Positions 39,350-47,632 of a DNA stretch of 64,000 nt are shown here, one piece after another. This DNA comes from CAMFLJ01 sp965279255 (lineage in GTDB: Bacteria > Actinomycetota > Acidimicrobiia > Acidimicrobiales > Acidimicrobilacustridaceae). The position numbers and the translations under genes were made by a program. Where the stretch lies: the NCBI GenBank assembly GCA_965279255.1, contig OZ257146.1:1984001-2048000 (forward strand). The letters run 5' to 3'. How positions within the stretch are numbered: position 1 is the stretch's first letter; every line of letters begins with the position of its first letter. The notes under the pieces are model-generated. The model made no database searches, had not been told where the DNA came from, and saw only the letters and a list, made by a program, of their open reading frames with translations.

Positions 39350-39991
39350 TCAGACCTTCGACGCTGGACAGAAATCGTTGAGCACGCACTGTTCGCACCG
39401 CGGCTTGCGGGCGACGCACACCCGACGGCCGTGGAGGATCAACAGCAGCGAGAACAGCCCCCGTTTCGCGGCCGGGACCATCGGGTTGAGCTCGAGCTCG
39501 ACCTTGACCGGGTCGGTCTCGGTGGTGAGGCCGAGGCGCAACGACAGCCGACCCACGTGGGTGTCGACCGGCAGGCCGGGAAGGTCCATGGCGACGCTGC
39601 GCACGACGTTCGCGGTCTTGCGCCCGACGCCCGGCACCGACACGAGGTCCTTCATCGCGGAGGGCACCTCGCCGCCGTAGCGGTCGACCAGGGCCTGGGC
39701 CATGCCGATGAGCGACTTGGTCTTGTTCTTGTAGAAGCCGGTGCTGCGCACCAGTTCCTCGACGTCGTCGGGGCGGGCGACGGCGAGGTCCTCCGGCGTC
39801 GGGTACCGGGCGAACAGCGCGGGCGTCACCATGTTCACCCGGGCGTCGGTGCACTGCGCCGACAGGATCGTGGCGGCCAGCAGCTCGTAGGGGTTGCGGT
39901 GGTCGAGCTCGCAGTGGGCGTCGGGGTACTCGAGGACGAGCCGGTCGAAGGTCTCCCGGGCCCGGCCCTTGGCTGTACGAGGTCGAGGCAT
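39350..39991 (-). CDS. nth: Endonuclease III
   Basis: 213 aa. HhH motif VPGVGRKTANVV with the catalytic Lys, VDTHVGRL with the catalytic Asp, and the 4Fe-4S ligands C-x6-C-x2-C-x5-C near the C-terminus (CVARKPRCEQCVLNDFC). DNA glycosylase/AP lyase for oxidised pyrimidines. ATG 39991 is 9 nt after TAGTGT. Confidence 0.96.
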   Translation of the reverse strand: MPRPRTAKGRARETFDRLVLEYPDAHCELDHRNPYELLAATILSAQCTDARVNMVTPALFARYPTPEDLAVARPDDVEELVRSTGFYKNKTKSLIGMAQALVDRYGGEVPSAMKDLVSVPGVGRKTANVVRSVAMDLPGLPVDTHVGRLSLRLGLTTETDPVKVELELNPMVPAAKRGLFSLLLILHGRRVCVARKPRCEQCVLNDFCPASKV

Positions 39992-40000
39992 CGGGCGCCG

Positions 40001-40006
40001 ACACTA
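40001..40006 (-). promoter_or_regulatory. nth: -10 element of nth (leaderless type)
   Basis: TAGTGT on the minus strand, 9 nt before the ATG. Confidence 0.5.
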
Positions 40007-40055
40007 CCGGGCGCCGCCGCCGATCGAACCGGCCCGAGGACCGGTGCCGCACCGG

Positions 40056-40061
40056 TAGCCT
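40056..40061 (+). promoter_or_regulatory. -10 element of the mshD-like gene (leaderless type)
   Basis: TAGCCT, 8 nt before GTG 40070. Confidence 0.5.
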
Positions 40062-40069
40062 TCGCCGCC

Positions 40070-40693
40070 GTGCGGACCGAGACGAGGGACAGCGACGGGC
40101 ACCTGGTCATGGTCGAGGCCGAGCCGGCGACCGACGACGACGGGCGCGCCGCCGCCGAGGCCGGGCTGGTGTTGGTCCGCGAGGTGCTGCAGCTGCGCCG
40201 CCCACTGCCCGCCGACCCTCCCCCGCCGCTCGTCGTGCGGTCGTTCCGGCCCGGGCTCGACGACGACGCGTTCCTCGCGGTCAACAACCGGGCGTTCCGT
40301 TGGCACCCCGACCAGTCGGGGTGGACGGCCGACGACCTGCGCCGCAACGAGGCCGAACCGTGGTTCGACGCCGACGGCTTCCTGCTCCACGAGCGCGACG
40401 GACGCCTCGCCGGGTTCTGCTGGACCAAGGTGCACCCCGCCACCGACCAGGAGCCGGCGATGGGCGAGATCTACGTGATCGCCGCCGACCCGGACTTCAC
40501 CGGCATCGGCCTGGGCCGGGCGTTGACCCTCGCCGGCCTCGACCACCTGGCCCGCCAGGGGCTCACCGTCGGCATGCTCCACGTCGAGGGCACCAACGAT
40601 GCCGCCCGGGGCCTGTACGACGGCCTCGGCTTCACCGTGCACAGCGCCCACCGCTGGTGGGCCGCCGAGGGCACGCCCCCGCCCGTAGCCTGA
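40070..40693 (+). CDS. mshD: Mycothiol synthase-like acetyltransferase, single GNAT domain
   Basis: 207 aa. The C-terminal 150 residues carry the MshD pattern: VNNRAFRWHPDQSGW, WFDADGF, GFCWTKVHP, MGEIYVIAADP, then the GNAT acetyl-CoA loop GIGLGRAL and HVEGTNDAARGLYDGLGF. MshD makes mycothiol from Cys-GlcN-Ins and acetyl-CoA and normally has two GNAT domains (about 315 aa). Here the N-terminal one is missing and only the linker (LVREVLQLRRPLP) remains. The start at GTG is supported by TAGCCT at 8 nt; upstream DNA is the nth promoter and gene. Probably functional, since the C-terminal domain is the catalytic one. Confidence 0.8.
   Translation: MRTETRDSDGHLVMVEAEPATDDDGRAAAEAGLVLVREVLQLRRPLPADPPPPLVVRSFRPGLDDDAFLAVNNRAFRWHPDQSGWTADDLRRNEAEPWFDADGFLLHERDGRLAGFCWTKVHPATDQEPAMGEIYVIAADPDFTGIGLGRALTLAGLDHLARQGLTVGMLHVEGTNDAARGLYDGLGFTVHSAHRWWAAEGTPPPVA
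40686..40691 (+). promoter_or_regulatory. rlmN: -10 element of rlmN (leaderless type)
   Basis: TAGCCT, 6 nt before GTG 40698; it overlaps the end of the mshD-like gene. Confidence 0.5.
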
Positions 40694-40697
40694 ACGG

Positions 40698-41762
40698 GTG
40701 GCCCCCACCCTCTACGACCTCACGCGCGACGAGCTCGCCGGCGTGCTCGACGGCGAGCCGCGCTACCGCCTCGACCAGGTCTGGGCCGGTCTCTACGAGC
40801 AGCGCCTCTCCCCCGAGGAGATGACCACCCTCCCCAAGGCCCTGCGCGCCCGGCTGGCCGCCGAGCTGCCGTTCGCGCTGACCCCTGCCGCCGAGTCGAC
40901 GAGCGAGGGCGGCGACACGGTGAAGTGGCTGTGGGACCTCGACGGCGGCGCCAGCGTCGAGACGGTGCTGATGCACTACCCCGACCGCTCCACGGCGTGC
41001 GTGAGCACCCAGGCCGGCTGCGCGATGGCCTGCGGCTTCTGCGCCACGGGCCAGGCGGGCTACGAGCGGAACCTCACCGTCGGCGAGATCGTCGAGCAGG
41101 TCGTGCGGGCCGCCCGCACCTCGGCAGCGGGCCCCACCCCGCGGCGCCTCTCGAACATCGTGTTCATGGGCATGGGCGAGCCCATGGCCAACTACGACCG
41201 CGTGTGGGAGGCCATCCGGCGCATCCACGGCGACCTCGGCCTCTCGGCCCGGCACCTCACCCTCTCGACGGTGGGCATCGTCCCGGGCATCCGACGCATG
41301 GCCGACGAGGACCTGCCGGTGAACCTGGCGGTGTCGCTCCACGCGGCCAACGACGAGCTCCGCGACGAGCTGGTGCCGATCAACAGGCGCTACCCGCTCG
41401 CCGAGCTCTACGCCGCCTGCGCCGACTACCTGAGGGTGAAGAACCGGCGCCTGTCGTTCGAGTGGGCGCTGATCGACGGGGTGAACGACCGCGGCTCCGA
41501 CGCCGACGAGCTGGCCGCCGCCGCCCGCCGCCTGCGCGCCCACGTGAACCTCATCCCGCTCAACGCCACGCCGGGCTGGCCCACCACCGGCTCGCCGCCC
41601 GAGCGGGTCGTGGCGTTCCGAGACCACCTGCGCGACCTCGGCGTGAACGCCACCGTGAGGGCGAACCGGGGCAACGACATCGACGCGGCCTGCGGTCAGC
41701 TCCGCGCCAACCACGAAGTCACCCTGGCGGCGCCGACGGTGCGTCGAGCGGCCCCAGGGTGA
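40698..41762 (+). CDS. rlmN: 23S rRNA (A2503-C2)-methyltransferase / tRNA m2A37 methyltransferase
   Basis: 354 aa radical-SAM enzyme. Cluster ligands C108-x3-C112-x2-C115 (GCAMACGFCATGQ), VFMGMGEPMANY, TVGIVPGI, NLAVSLHA, and the C-terminal methyl-carrying Cys in DIDAACGQLRAN. GTG start. Its 3' end overlaps the convergent nucleotidyltransferase by 44 nt. Confidence 0.96.
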   Translation: MAPTLYDLTRDELAGVLDGEPRYRLDQVWAGLYEQRLSPEEMTTLPKALRARLAAELPFALTPAAESTSEGGDTVKWLWDLDGGASVETVLMHYPDRSTACVSTQAGCAMACGFCATGQAGYERNLTVGEIVEQVVRAARTSAAGPTPRRLSNIVFMGMGEPMANYDRVWEAIRRIHGDLGLSARHLTLSTVGIVPGIRRMADEDLPVNLAVSLHAANDELRDELVPINRRYPLAELYAACADYLRVKNRRLSFEWALIDGVNDRGSDADELAAAARRLRAHVNLIPLNATPGWPTTGSPPERVVAFRDHLRDLGVNATVRANRGNDIDAACGQLRANHEVTLAAPTVRRAAPG

Positions 41763-42579
41763 GGCCGGCGCGCGCCCGCACCGAGCGCACCAGCACCTCG
41801 TCGGGACCGACCCGCACCCCCGGCCACACCACGGAGTCCTCGACCCGGCCCGCGACGACCGCCCCCGCCCCGACGACGGAGTGGCCCTCAACCGAGCCGG
41901 CGCCGACGACGGTCGCGGTCGGGGCCACCACCGGGCCGCCGGCCCGCGCTGCCGCCGCGAGGTTGGCCTCCAGGTAGTCGGTGGGGGTGCCGCAGTCGAC
42001 GAAGGGGCCATCGTGGCGCACCGCGTCGAGCGCGCCGGCCTCGTGGCAGCGGCGCCACACGACCTCGTAGAGCCCGGTCGGCACCGGCTCGAGCCGTCGG
42101 GCCTCGGCCCACGGCAGGAGGCTGGCCACGACCCCCGCCCGCGGCCCGAACGTGGCGCTGGCGTGCACGAGCACGCTCGGTCGGGCGTGGTCCCATGCAG
42201 CGACGAACGGGCCGAGGTCGCCCGGCGCCCACGTGTCGGCGTTGACGATCAGCACGTCGCGCCCGTCGAGCCAGCTCCGCAACGCCCCCACCGCCCCGGC
42301 CGTGCCGAGGGCCTGGGGCTGCTCCTCCGAGAGGTGGACGTCGACGCGACCCGACGCGACCAGGTGGGCGCGGACGGCATCTGCCCCGTGGTGGAGGTTC
42401 ACCGCAGTGGGCGCGCCGAGGGCGGCGACCCGGTCGAGGGCGAGGTCGATCAGCGCCCGGTTCGCCACCGGGCACAGGGGCTTGGGCCGCAGGTCGGAGA
42501 GCGGGGCCAGGCGCCGCCCGGCACCCGCGGCGAGCACCACAACTGCGACATCCGTCGCCCGCGCGTGTGGTCCGACCAT
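41719..42579 (-). CDS. Nucleotidyltransferase, sugar-1-phosphate type
   Basis: 286 aa. AVVVLAAGAGRRLAPLSDLRPKPLCPVANRALID is the NTP-transferase start, cited here by its key parts AAGAGRRL and KPL; it is followed by NADTW and a GTPTDYL segment. A left-handed beta-helix tail with hexapeptide-like repeats (VVAPTATVVGAG, VEGHSVVGAGAVV) completes the mannose/glucose-1-phosphate nucleotidylyltransferase layout. It probably makes an NDP-sugar for cell envelope or storage polymers. ATG 42579 fits the usual N-terminus; ATGs at 42603 and 42630 would overlap the divergent gene. Confidence 0.87.
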   Translation of the reverse strand: MVGPHARATDVAVVVLAAGAGRRLAPLSDLRPKPLCPVANRALIDLALDRVAALGAPTAVNLHHGADAVRAHLVASGRVDVHLSEEQPQALGTAGAVGALRSWLDGRDVLIVNADTWAPGDLGPFVAAWDHARPSVLVHASATFGPRAGVVASLLPWAEARRLEPVPTGLYEVVWRRCHEAGALDAVRHDGPFVDCGTPTDYLEANLAAAARAGGPVVAPTATVVGAGSVEGHSVVGAGAVVAGRVEDSVVWPGVRVGPDEVLVRSVRARAGLTLGPLDAPSAPPG

Positions 42580-42601
42580 GGTCACTGCCACACTGTTGCG
42601 C

Positions 42602-42973
42602 ATGGAGACCCGCCGCTGGACGAACCCCACCCAGCCCCAGACCCTTCAGATCGCCGTCTTCCTGCTCTACATCGAGGCCGTCTTCGGCGTGCTCTTCGGC
42701 CAGATCTTCTGGCTCCCGCCGTTCGGGCTGCTCATCGTCGCCGGCCAGGCCGCCGGCGGGTTCGGCATCGCCAACGAGAAGAAGTGGGGCTACCGCCTGG
42801 CGGTCACGGTGGCGGCGCTGGCGCTCGTCCCCGCCGTCCTCATCGTGCTCTCCGACGGTGTCAGCTCGATCCTGAACATCAGCTTCCTGATCAGCCTCGT
42901 CTTCCCGGTCGCACTGTTCGCCCTGCTCGTCCACCCGATGAGCCGCGACTACCAGCGCATCTGGTTCCGCTGA
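42602..42973 (+). CDS. Small integral membrane protein, unknown
   Basis: 123 aa with about four hydrophobic helices (roughly 17-35, 38-57, 65-85 and 90-110), a polar N-terminus (METRRWTNPTQPQTLQ) and a basic C-terminal end (SRDYQRIWFR). No motif that I recognise. ATG 42602 lies 22 nt from the divergent nucleotidyltransferase start, with CACACT at 7 nt as a weak -10. Confidence 0.72.
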   Translation: METRRWTNPTQPQTLQIAVFLLYIEAVFGVLFGQIFWLPPFGLLIVAGQAAGGFGIANEKKWGYRLAVTVAALALVPAVLIVLSDGVSSILNISFLISLVFPVALFALLVHPMSRDYQRIWFR

Positions 42974-43052
42974 CCCCGGGCGCGACGTCTCGCGCCAGCG
43001 CTTGTACGATCCCGCCCCACGACCAGGGGGGTCTGGTCGACAGGGGGTCGTG

Positions 43053-44705
43053 ATGGAGTTCAACCTGGCGCAGGTCCTGCGGGGCGTGGCCGAGGCCGTG
43101 CCCGACCGCGATGCGGTCGTCCACCGAGGCGAGCGGCTCACGTTCGGCCGACTGCTCGAGCGGGTCGACCGCCTGGCCGCCGTGCTCACCCAGGCCGGCC
43201 TCGGCGCCCACCGCGAGCGGGCCGAGCTGGAGCCGTGGGAGTCGGGCCAGGACCACCTCGCCCTCTACCTCCACAACGGAGCGGAGTACCTCGAGGGCAT
43301 GTTCGGCGCCTACGCCGCCCGGGTGGCTCCGTTCAACGTGAACTACCGCTACGTCGCCGAGGAGCTGCGGTACCTCCTCACCGACTCGAAGGCCCGGGGC
43401 ATCGTCTACCACTCGACCTTCGCCCCGTTGCTGGCCGAGGTCCGCGCCGAGCTCCCGGACCTGCAGCTGCTGCTCCAGGTGCCCGACGCCAGCGGCATCG
43501 GCCTGCTGCCCGACGCCCGTTGGTACGACGACGCCCTCGGCTCCGTGCACGCCGCGCCACCGGCCGAGGAGCCGTCGCCCGACGACCTGTACATGCTCTA
43601 CACGGGCGGCACCACCGGCATGCCGAAGGGCGTGCTGTGGCGCCAGGCCGACATCTACCCGGCGGCCCTCGGCGGGCGCCAGCTCGCCACCGGCGAGGAG
43701 TGGCCCGACCTCGCCGCCATCGTCGAGAACGCCCGCAACGGCGGCAGCCGCGTGCTCCCAGCGGCGCCGTTCATGCACGGCGCCGCCCACTGGCTGGCGA
43801 TCAACGCGCTCGGCCAGGGCAACACCATCGTGATCCAGGAGAACACCGCCACGTTCGACCCGGCCGACGTGTGGGCCACGGTCGAGCGCGAGTCGGTGAG
43901 CATCGTGCTCATCGTCGGCGACGCCTTCGGTCGCCCGCTGCTCGACGCCTTCGACCGGGGGTCCTACGACCTCTCGTCGCTCGTGCTGCTCGTCAGCGGC
44001 GGCGCCGCGCTCTCGGCACCGGTGAAGGCGGGCCTGCTCGACCGCATCCCGGGCATGGCCATCATGGACGGCCTCGGCTCCTCGGAGACGGGCACCCAGG
44101 CCAGCCAGATCACCGGCGCCGGCGCACCGGTCACCACCGGCACCTTCACGCCGGGCCAGGGCATGGCGATCGCGTCGGAGGACCTCACCCACCTGCTCGA
44201 GCCGGGCACCGACGAGCTCGGCTGGCTGGCCCAGACCGGACGGGTGCCACTCGGCTACCTCGGCGACGAGGCCAAGACCGCCCGCACCTTCCCGACCATC
44301 GAGGGCGTCCGCTACTCGGTGCCAGGCGACCGGGCCCGGGTGACCGCCGACGGCCTGCTCGAGCTGCACGGCCGCGACTCGGTCACCATCAACTCGGGAG
44401 GCGAGAAGATCTTCGCCGAGGAGGTCGAGGCCGCCCTGGCCCACCACCCCGCGGTCTACGACGCCGTCGTCACCGGCCGGCCCTCCGAGCGGTGGGGCCA
44501 GGAGGTCGTGGCCGTCGTCCAGCTGCGCGAGGGCTTCACCGCCTCGCCCGACGACCTCCTCACCGAGTGCGAGCACCACATCGCCCGCTACAAGCTCCCA
44601 AAGGCCATCGTGTTCGTCGACCACGTCGTGCGCTCCCCCGCCGGCAAGGCCGACTACCGCTGGGCGAGGCGCACCGCCGAGGACGCAGGCACCACCGCCG
44701 GGTGA
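43053..44705 (+). CDS. Acyl-CoA synthetase, FadD19-like
   Basis: 550 aa ANL-family enzyme. P-loop YTGGTTGMPKGV, FNVNYRYVAEELRYLL, GSSETG, YSVPGDRA, and C-terminal Lys in SPAGKADYRWA. The pattern (AGVLWR-like KGVLWRQADIY, INSGGEKIFAEEVE) is close to mycobacterial FadD19-type ligases, which activate steroid side chains or branched acids; the exact substrate is not determined by this. ATG with AGGGGG five nt upstream; a TACGAT at 43005 may be the -10. Confidence 0.88.
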   Translation: MEFNLAQVLRGVAEAVPDRDAVVHRGERLTFGRLLERVDRLAAVLTQAGLGAHRERAELEPWESGQDHLALYLHNGAEYLEGMFGAYAARVAPFNVNYRYVAEELRYLLTDSKARGIVYHSTFAPLLAEVRAELPDLQLLLQVPDASGIGLLPDARWYDDALGSVHAAPPAEEPSPDDLYMLYTGGTTGMPKGVLWRQADIYPAALGGRQLATGEEWPDLAAIVENARNGGSRVLPAAPFMHGAAHWLAINALGQGNTIVIQENTATFDPADVWATVERESVSIVLIVGDAFGRPLLDAFDRGSYDLSSLVLLVSGGAALSAPVKAGLLDRIPGMAIMDGLGSSETGTQASQITGAGAPVTTGTFTPGQGMAIASEDLTHLLEPGTDELGWLAQTGRVPLGYLGDEAKTARTFPTIEGVRYSVPGDRARVTADGLLELHGRDSVTINSGGEKIFAEEVEAALAHHPAVYDAVVTGRPSERWGQEVVAVVQLREGFTASPDDLLTECEHHIARYKLPKAIVFVDHVVRSPAGKADYRWARRTAEDAGTTAG

Positions 44706-44745
44706 ACACGTGCCCGGCCGCGTCAGCGGGGCCCGTGGCCTGGCC

Positions 44746-44751
44746 TAGCCT
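44746..44751 (+). promoter_or_regulatory. -10 element of the dimethylformamidase-like gene (leaderless type)
   Basis: TAGCCT, 9 nt before GTG 44761. Confidence 0.5.
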
Positions 44752-44760
44752 GCCGCCCCG

Positions 44761-46425
44761 GTGAAGCACGCGAAGGAGCCGGATCCCCGGCCGCAGCGAC
44801 CGGGTCGATCGAAGGCCCCGATCGTCATCGGCGTCCTCGTCGTCGCGCTCGTGGTCGCCGGCCTCCTGGTCGTGCGGCCCTGGGGCGGGGGCGACGACTC
44901 GGCCGACACGGCGTCGTCCACCGGCGCCAGCGGCTCGGCCGACCCGACCACCGTGCCCGCCGACCCCATCGAGGCCTACCGAGGCGACGGGTGGGTCGCC
45001 GCCGAGAACGCCAAGCCGGGCTCGAAGGAGTGGACCATCCCCGATGACCGCTCGATGTGGGACCGCATCTCGGGCTATGCCAGCACCACGAGCGTCGACT
45101 TCGGTGGCTCGTTCGACCTGAAGGTGTCCACCAAGGCCCCGTCGTGGATGGTGTCGGCCTACCGCATCGGCTGGTACGGCGGCGAGGGCGCCCGCCTCGT
45201 GTGGCGCAGCGACCTCCTGCCGGGCACGGCCCAGCCGGCGGCCGTGCTCGACGACCCCGCCACCAAGACGTGGTCGGCGCCGTGGGCGACCTCGCTCACC
45301 GTCACCACCGACGCCACCTGGCCGCCCGGCCAGTACCTGCTGCGGCTCGAGAGCAGCGACGGCGGCGCCAACTACGTGCCGATGGTGATCCGCGACGACG
45401 GCAGCCGGTCCGGCATCCTCATGCAGAGCGCGGTCACCACCTGGCAGGCCTACAACGGCTGGGGTGGCGCCAGCCTCTACCAGGGCAACAACGGCCGGGC
45501 CGACGTCGTGAGCTTCGACCGCCCCTACACCGGCAACGGCAGCGGCGAGTTCCTCGGCCGCGAGTACGAGTTCATCTACCTCGTCGAGCGCCTCGGCCTC
45601 GACGTGTCGTACTGGACCGACATCGACCTCCACGAGCGGGGCGAGCTGGCCACCAACCACAAGGCCGTCGTCATCCCCGGGCACGACGAGTACTACACGG
45701 TCGAGATGCGCCAGAACCTCGAGGCCGCCCGCGACGCCGGCGTGAACCTCGGCTTCTTCGGGGCCAACAACATCTACCGGCGCATCCGCCTCGAGCCGTC
45801 CGCCAACGGACCGTCGCGCCACGAGGTGAACTACCGCGACGCCTCCCGCGACCCGCTGAACGGCATCGACCCGACACGCGTCACCACCAGCTTCCGCGAG
45901 GCTCCCGCCGCCAACCCCGAGAGCTCGCTCATCGGCAACTACTACGAGTGCAACCCGGTCGACGCCGACTGGGTGGTCGGCGACCCCACGATGTGGATGT
46001 TCGAGGGCTCCGGATTCACCAAGGGCGAGCGCGTGCCCGGGATGGTCGGCAACGAGTACGACCGCGTCACCGCCGGAGTGCCGACGCCGGAGAACATCCA
46101 GGTGCTCGCCCACTCGCCGGTCGACTGCAAGGGGCTCAAGAGCTACGCGGACTCCACCTGGTACTCCGCCCCGAGCGGCGCCGGCGTGTTCTCGGCGGGC
46201 ACGTTCGGCTGGTCACCCCAGCTCGACATCGACTGCCCGCCCGCCCCGCCCACCGAGCAGCGCTGCAAGCTGGCCAAGGTGACCGAGAACATCCTGCGGG
46301 CCTTCGCCGCCGGGCCGGCGGGCGCCGCCCACCCCAGCGTCTCGAACCTGGCGATGTACGGCATCCCCGCCCCGAAGGCGGCGCCGACGGGGCCGGCGCC
46401 CCCCACGATCCCCGACAGCGACTGA
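44761..46425 (+). CDS. Membrane-anchored N,N-dimethylformamidase beta-subunit-like protein
   Basis: 554 aa. Cytoplasmic basic start (KHAKEPDPRPQRPGRSK), one transmembrane helix (about 19-40), a Ser/Thr/Asp-rich spacer, then a large exterior domain with SAYRIGWYGGEGARLV, TTWQAYNGWGGASLY, VIPGHDEYYTVEMR and NLGFFGANNIYRRIR, characteristic of the DmfA2-like family. Dimethylformamidase cleaves DMF in the cytoplasm. Here the anchor and lack of an alpha-subunit gene point to a different exterior role (glycan- or amide-directed), which is inference. Confidence 0.8.
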   Translation: MKHAKEPDPRPQRPGRSKAPIVIGVLVVALVVAGLLVVRPWGGGDDSADTASSTGASGSADPTTVPADPIEAYRGDGWVAAENAKPGSKEWTIPDDRSMWDRISGYASTTSVDFGGSFDLKVSTKAPSWMVSAYRIGWYGGEGARLVWRSDLLPGTAQPAAVLDDPATKTWSAPWATSLTVTTDATWPPGQYLLRLESSDGGANYVPMVIRDDGSRSGILMQSAVTTWQAYNGWGGASLYQGNNGRADVVSFDRPYTGNGSGEFLGREYEFIYLVERLGLDVSYWTDIDLHERGELATNHKAVVIPGHDEYYTVEMRQNLEAARDAGVNLGFFGANNIYRRIRLEPSANGPSRHEVNYRDASRDPLNGIDPTRVTTSFREAPAANPESSLIGNYYECNPVDADWVVGDPTMWMFEGSGFTKGERVPGMVGNEYDRVTAGVPTPENIQVLAHSPVDCKGLKSYADSTWYSAPSGAGVFSAGTFGWSPQLDIDCPPAPPTEQRCKLAKVTENILRAFAAGPAGAAHPSVSNLAMYGIPAPKAAPTGPAPPTIPDSD

Positions 46426-46460
46426 CGCTCCGGCGTCGGCCGGGTGGTCGATCGGCCCGG

Positions 46461-47588
46461 TCAGGCCTGGGGTGCGAGCACGGCGGCCACCTGCGCGGCG
46501 GCCTCGTGGTAGCCCGCGTAGGCCAGCAGGTCGCGCAGCAGCACGGCGCCCTGGTGGCCCTCGTCGCCCATCAGCACCAGCTCGTGGGCCACCGCCGAGG
46601 CGGTGCCCGTGCCGCCGACGGCCACCGCCGCCAGGCTCTTGGGCGGACGGGCCACGTCGTGGGCGAACACCCACGCCATCACCGACACGCCCTCGTCGCG
46701 CCGCCCGTCGGCCAGGGCCACGGCGCCCCGCAACGACGACGACGGGATGATCAACGGCGCCGCGGCGGCGGCGGCCGGCTCGGCACCCTGCACGTCGCCC
46801 TGCATGAGGTGGGCCCACCCCAGCAGCTCGGCCGCCCACGAGAGCGTGGAGCCCTGCGGACGCTTGCGGAGGACCTCCTCGGCGACGGCACGGGCCTCGT
46901 CGGGACGGTGCTCGAGGAGGGCCCGGTGAGCGACCGCGAGCCGGTCGATGAGCTCGTCCTGGCGGACCTGGCGGAGCTGGTTCAGGTTGAGGGCGGCGAA
47001 GCCACCGGCCATCACCGCCCCGAACAGGAAGCCGTTGGCGATGGCGAAGACCGCCAGCACGCCGGCCACCACGACCGAGACGATCTCCGCGGCCCGCCGG
47101 CCGCGGCCGCCGGTGCAGATGTCGCACACGTCGAGGAAGACCTGGCCGCCGTCGAGCGGCAGCACCGGGATGAGGTTCAGGATCGACCAGCCCACGTTGA
47201 TCCAGATCACCTGGCGCAGGACCACGCTGGCGTCGCCCGTCGGGAACGCCCCGGACCACTCGAGCAGCAGGGCCGGCACGCCGAACAGGAGCAGGGCGGA
47301 GAACGGTCCGGCGAGGCTCACGACGATGCGCTGCCGTGAGGTCAGCTCCCCCGAGCCGCTGGTGAGACCACCGAACCCGTGCAACAGGATGCTCGGCTTC
47401 ACGCCGTAGGCCCGGAAGGCGATGGCGTGGCCCATCTCGTGCAGGAACACCGACACCGTGGCGATGACGACCCAGGTGACCACGTGGAACCACGGCTGCG
47501 GGAGCCCGAGCAGCACGAGCACCACGAAGAAGGTCGGCTCGACGCGCACGGGGATGCCTGCAACCTGCATCCGGGGTCCACGCGCCAT
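46461..47588 (-). CDS. Site-2 protease-family (M50) membrane metalloprotease
   Basis: 375 aa. Zinc motif HEMGH (His50, Glu51, His54) in the second helix and Asp146 in LPLDGGQV, six hydrophobic segments to about 220, then a helical TPR-like C-terminal domain of about 150 residues in place of the CBS pair or PDZ found in other members. It would cleave transmembrane substrates in the membrane. ATG 47588 is preceded by GGGGGG and by TAGCCT at 6 nt. Divergent from the GNAT gene. Confidence 0.87.
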   Translation of the reverse strand: MARGPRMQVAGIPVRVEPTFFVVLVLLGLPQPWFHVVTWVVIATVSVFLHEMGHAIAFRAYGVKPSILLHGFGGLTSGSGELTSRQRIVVSLAGPFSALLLFGVPALLLEWSGAFPTGDASVVLRQVIWINVGWSILNLIPVLPLDGGQVFLDVCDICTGGRGRRAAEIVSVVVAGVLAVFAIANGFLFGAVMAGGFAALNLNQLRQVRQDELIDRLAVAHRALLEHRPDEARAVAEEVLRKRPQGSTLSWAAELLGWAHLMQGDVQGAEPAAAAAAPLIIPSSSLRGAVALADGRRDEGVSVMAWVFAHDVARPPKSLAAVAVGGTGTASAVAHELVLMGDEGHQGAVLLRDLLAYAGYHEAAAQVAAVLAPQA

Positions 47589-47594
47589 CCCCCC

Positions 47595-47600
47595 AGGCTA
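47595..47600 (-). promoter_or_regulatory. -10 element of the M50 protease gene (leaderless type)
   Basis: TAGCCT on the minus strand, 6 nt before the ATG. Confidence 0.45.
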
Positions 47601-47618
47601 CGGCGGTCATCAGGCCGC

Positions 47619-47624
47619 TACCGT
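47619..47624 (+). promoter_or_regulatory. -10 element of the Eis-like GNAT gene (leaderless type)
   Basis: TACCGT, 8 nt before GTG 47633. Confidence 0.5.
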
Positions 47625-47632
47625 TCGCGGCC

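Noticed and set aside
42577..42604. A second palindromic bidirectional promoter between the nucleotidyltransferase and the small membrane protein
   Set aside because: CACACT/CAGTGT hexamers overlap but match TANNNT poorly on both strands, so I mention it only as weak support for the starts.
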